This document shows, piece after piece, positions 6,100 through 8,031 of a stretch of DNA of 8,031 nt; the stretch's first letter is position 1; the number at the start of each line of letters is the position of its first letter. Under the pieces are notes generated by a model. The model was not told the DNA's origin and did not search any database. It was given only the letters and a program-made list of their open reading frames with translations. Both the position numbers and the translations under genes were made by a program. The stretch comes from Chloroflexota bacterium (GTDB lineage Bacteria; Chloroflexota; Dehalococcoidia; SHYM01), in assembly GCA_016199375.1 (NCBI GenBank), contig JACQGV010000049.1, positions 1 through 8,031 of the forward strand, written 5' to 3'.

Positions 6100-7743
6100 C
6101 TAACCTCCTGACCCCAGGCCAAGCTGATGGCCTGAGCGCCGCCGTAGCCGAGGCGCTTGAATGACAGGCCCCGGAGAGTATGGTGCCAGTGCCGGCTTCT
6201 TGCCCTGAAGCAACTCTTTCACCGTCAAGATTTGGATCCGAGGGACGCGGGCGCCGATGCCGAGCATCTGATACTCGCCGGCGTCAACCGCCTCCTTGCG
6301 CATCGCCGCTGTCGGCTCCTCCAGGGTGATGAACAGGCCGCAGTCCGCCTTTTCCCGCTGCATGGTGCCGTGGAGGTCGCGGACGTGGCTGACGCCCACG
6401 CTGCCGCTCTTGACGGATATGATGGCCCGCTCCACCTGGCTTCCCACCTGGTAGGGAAGGTAGCCGTCTATGCCCCGGTCCGGCCCCCGCCTGTCGGAGA
6501 CGACGGCTTGGCCGCCCACCTGGCTCAGGGCCCAGAACTGGAACTGGTAGCGGTCCCGCTGGGCCAGCGCCCGGGCGCCCTCCACATCCTTGGGCTGACC
6601 GTCCTCCTTGAACTGGATGTTGGGAAAGTGATCACGCAGACGCCGCTTCATGACGTCAACAGCCAGGTAGGTGATGTCTATGCCGATCCAGGAGCGTCCC
6701 AACTCCTCGGCGGCCACCAGCGCCGTCCCGCACCCGCAGAAGGGGTCCAGCACCACATCGCCGGGGTTGGACGAGGCCTCGATGATGCGCCGGAGGAGGG
6801 CGACGGGCTTTTGGGTTGGATAGCCAAGGCGTTCATTTGCCTGGGCGCCAATAGGCGGAATGTCTGTCCAGAGCGCCTTTAGCGGAGTCCCTTTCATCTC
6901 ATACAGGAAACGTCTTAAGTAAGGGCGCCCACGTTTAGACCACTCCAGCCGACCATTCCTGTCGAGTGCCTGTAGCTTGTCTCGAGTTACTCGCCAGCCC
7001 CATGGAGGTGTATAGCCTTTATATTCGTACACAAGGTTCGGCCTTGGTCCCATGGTGGCTGACCGAATGACATGGTCAAGTCTGTATGGCCCTCTTTCAG
7101 CATCATGGAATCTATAGAAGTCTTCGATGTATTCAGGGTCGTGCTCCGTGTACTGAGGGTTCCAGGTAAACCGCTGAGTCTTGCTATAGTAGAGAATTGT
7201 GTCATTAACACGCCCAAACTTCTTGGAGTCGTTGTGTGAACTTGTTCGTTGCCACACAACCTCGTTCCTGAAGTTGCCAGGCCCAAAGACCGAGTCTAGG
7301 ACGAGCTTGAGGTAGTGGCTAGCGGCAGGGTCGCAGTGGAGGTAGAGGGAACCCGTGGGCTTCAGCACGCGGTGCAGCTCCAGCAAACGCGGCGTCATCA
7401 TCACCAGGTAGGCCATCATCTCGCTGCCGCCCAGGAACTGGTAGAAGGCCTCGATCATCTTCGCTACGCGGCCCGGCACCTGGGGCGCACTCACCAGATG
7501 CTCGTACTCCGCTTTGGCCGCCGTGTTCCACTTCCAGGTGTCGGTGAAGGCCTGGACCTGGGCGGCGGCAGGGGTGCCCTTGGCGGTCTTGAACAGCAGG
7601 TTGTAATCCTGCTGGCTCTTGAAGGGCGGGTCCAGATAGACCAGGTTCACGCACTCGTCGGGGAACCACTGGCGGTTTCGCAACACCTCCAGGTTGTCGC
7701 CGTAGTAGAGGATGCGCGTGGGGGAGTGCCCGGCAGATGTCAT
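6100..7743 (-). CDS. Beta-class DNA methyltransferase fused to an Mrr-like PD-(D/E)XK nuclease domain
   Basis: The 547-residue protein has two parts. Residues 1 to about 380 are an N6_N4 DNA methyltransferase: catalytic motif IV DPPF (38-41), the conserved GSLYLHCDPAASHYLK (131-146), a variable target-recognition region (about 165-300), YPTQKP (308-313) and SAM-binding motif I DPFCGCGT (333-340). Motif IV before motif I is the beta-class order, and DPPF favours N6-adenine as target. Residues about 395-515 resemble an Mrr-type nuclease: GPDRGIDG (420-427, likely metal-ligand Asp426), SVK (443-445, Lys445), then VRDLHGTM and GLFITLEEPT. The usual E or Q two residues before the Lys is Ser443, so activity is uncertain. 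The fusion itself is a recurring family architecture; whether it restricts DNA, only methylates, or reads methylated DNA is unknown. ATG 7743 has only a weak ribosome-binding site. The gene runs into thyX with a 7-base gap. Base composition drops sharply in the target-recognition region. Confidence 0.9.
   Translation of the reverse strand: MTSAGHSPTRILYYGDNLEVLRNRQWFPDECVNLVYLDPPFKSQQDYNLLFKTAKGTPAAAQVQAFTDTWKWNTAAKAEYEHLVSAPQVPGRVAKMIEAFYQFLGGSEMMAYLVMMTPRLLELHRVLKPTGSLYLHCDPAASHYLKLVLDSVFGPGNFRNEVVWQRTSSHNDSKKFGRVNDTILYYSKTQRFTWNPQYTEHDPEYIEDFYRFHDAERGPYRLDHVIRSATMGPRPNLVYEYKGYTPPWGWRVTRDKLQALDRNGRLEWSKRGRPYLRRFLYEMKGTPLKALWTDIPPIGAQANERLGYPTQKPVALLRRIIEASSNPGDVVLDPFCGCGTALVAAEELGRSWIGIDITYLAVDVMKRRLRDHFPNIQFKEDGQPKDVEGARALAQRDRYQFQFWALSQVGGQAVVSDRRGPDRGIDGYLPYQVGSQVERAIISVKSGSVGVSHVRDLHGTMQREKADCGLFITLEEPTAAMRKEAVDAGEYQMLGIGARVPRIQILTVKELLQGKKPALAPYSPGPVIQAPRLRRRSGHQLGLGSGG
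6103..6109 (-). promoter_or_regulatory. thyX ribosome-binding site inside the end of the methyltransferase gene
   Basis: Read on the minus strand this is AGGAGGT, a strong Shine-Dalgarno match, 10 bases before the thyX ATG (6092). It lies entirely within the last codons of the upstream methyltransferase gene, whose TAG occupies 6100-6102. This supports the thyX start and suggests that ribosomes finishing the upstream gene help initiate thyX. Confidence 0.7.
6901..7260 (-). other. Low-G+C patch covering the target-recognition region of the methyltransferase
   Basis: By hand count this stretch has 178 G or C in 360 bases (49%). The flanks within the same gene are 68% (6661-6780) and 65% (7321-7440). 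The patch corresponds to residues about 162-281, between the conserved catalytic blocks and motif I, which in beta-class enzymes is where DNA sequence specificity resides. The reading frame is intact across it. Confidence 0.75.
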
Positions 7744-7770
7744 TTTCTACCCAAGCTTGCCTCAGGTTTA

Positions 7771-7838
7771 GGCCCCGTTCGTGGTTCGACGGGCTCACCA
7801 CGAACCCGAGGGCTTACCACGAACGGACTATCGGGGCC
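7771..7838. repeat. Compound palindromic repeat in the methyltransferase leader region
   Basis: The outer arms GGCCCC (7771-7776) and GGGGCC (7833-7838) are complementary, as are the inner arms GTTCGTGGT (7777-7785) and ACCACGAAC (7816-7824). A second copy of ACCACGAAC at 7797-7805 can pair with the same left arm, so two alternative hairpins exist. GGGCTCACCACGAAC (7791-7805) and GGGCTTACCACGAAC (7810-7824) are a 14/15 direct repeat spaced 19 bases. The element ends 27 bases upstream of the methyltransferase ATG. It resembles REP-like dispersed palindromes; copy number elsewhere in the genome cannot be seen. Confidence 0.75.
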
Positions 7839-7852
7839 TCGGCAGACTATCA

Positions 7853-7884
7853 CCGTTCGCTTGAGCCTGTCGAAGGGCGAGCCC
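7853..7884. repeat. Degenerate second REP-like unit
   Basis: TGAGCCTGTCGAA at 7862-7874 matches, with one mismatch, the reverse complement of 7785-7797 in the neighbouring palindrome (TGAGCCCGTCGAA). The left flank (CCGTTCGC) also resembles that element's arm, while the right flank (GGGCGAGCCC) differs, so pairing is imperfect. I read it as a second, decayed or sequence-divergent member of the same repeat family in opposite orientation. The 163-base gap from 7744 to 7906 holds no gene that I can recognise apart from these repeats. Confidence 0.6.
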
Positions 7885-7906
7885 TGACTGGACAGCGCAC
7901 CGACCA

Positions 7907-8031
7907 CTATACCAGCACCCCATCCCCAATGAGCGCCGCCATGTCCTCATCGGGCAGGCCCTGGAGCTCACAGAAGTCCTCCTCGTTGTTCTGGCCCAGC
8001 ACCGGCGCGGGCCGCAGGTCGGGCTCCTCGG
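7907..8031 (-). CDS. Class III (CaiB/BaiF) CoA-transferase, C-terminal 40 residues only
   Basis: Read on the minus strand, the last 40 codons end in TAG at 7907-7909. They give PAPVLGQNNEEDF, then LQGLPDEDMAAL and a closing DGVLV, matching the C-terminal family pattern G/R-P-A-P-x-L-G-Q-H-x-E-E-[VI]-L followed by a D-E-x-[IM]-A-x-L helix and a short GV[IL] ending. The usual His of GQH is Asn here. Most of the gene, including the start and the catalytic Asp, lies beyond the right edge. It is on the same strand as the methyltransferase and thyX but separated by a 163-base gap filled with palindromes, so it may not share their transcript. It is a different gene from the two CoA-transferases at the left end. 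Confidence 0.8.
   Translation of the reverse strand, partial: EEPDLRPAPVLGQNNEEDFCELQGLPDEDMAALIGDGVLV

Noticed and set aside
6093..6122. TTG start for ThyX ten residues upstream of the ATG
   Set aside because: It would overlap the methyltransferase further and has no ribosome-binding site, whereas the ATG at 6092 has AGGAGGT at a usable distance.
7791..7824. Direct repeats of 15 bases with a 19-base period as a CRISPR-like or iteron array
   Set aside because: There are only two copies, the gap between them is four bases, and both are explained as competing arms of a palindromic repeat; no cas or replication-initiator gene is present.
7826..7851. GACTATC at 7826-7832 and 7845-7851 as a target-site duplication
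   Set aside because: Only 12 bases lie between the copies, too little for an inserted element, and the boundaries do not match the repeat units.

Overview
The window is about two-thirds G+C and reads like a chromosomal stretch from a Chloroflexota bacterium, most plausibly Dehalococcoidia or a SAR202-like lineage. The clues are a lipoprotein with a long Ala/Pro/Thr linker after its lipid-anchor cysteine (a style common in Chloroflexota), several CaiB/BaiF-type CoA-transferase genes close together, a LarA-like racemase-family gene, and a flavin-dependent thymidylate synthase. The assignment is inference from gene content and style, not from a marker gene.

Layout from left to right. Positions 1-2076 (+): two adjacent class III CoA-transferase genes. 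The first is cut by the window edge and carries Ser where the catalytic Asp belongs. The second, 11 bases downstream and complete, has that Asp. They look like the two subunits of one enzyme. Positions 2118-3389 (-): a LarA-like (DUF2088) protein, convergent with the CoA-transferase pair. Positions 3390-3588: a divergent intergenic region with a good sigma70-type promoter facing right. Positions 3589-5292 (+): a family 5 solute-binding lipoprotein with no transporter genes beside it. Positions 5376-6092 (-): thyX. Positions 6100-7743 (-): a beta-class DNA methyltransferase fused to an Mrr-like PD-(D/E)XK nuclease domain. Its stop codon lies 7 bases before the thyX start and the thyX ribosome-binding site lies inside its last codons, so the two are probably co-transcribed and translationally coupled. 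Positions 7744-7906: a gene-free gap with palindromic, REP-like repeats. Positions 7907-8031 (-): the last 40 codons of a third CoA-transferase.

The first half suggests carboxylic-acid metabolism: activation of acids as CoA thioesters, a possible 2-hydroxyacid racemase or epimerase, and uptake of a peptide or other small organic solute. That these act in one pathway is not shown by the sequence. The second half is a nucleotide/DNA module. The most notable signals there are the fused methyltransferase-nuclease, a sharp G+C dip (about 49% against 65-68% in its flanks, counted by hand) confined to its target-recognition region, the tight coupling to thyX, and the repeat cluster just upstream. 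I see no CRISPR array, tRNA, rRNA, insertion sequence or phage structural gene.
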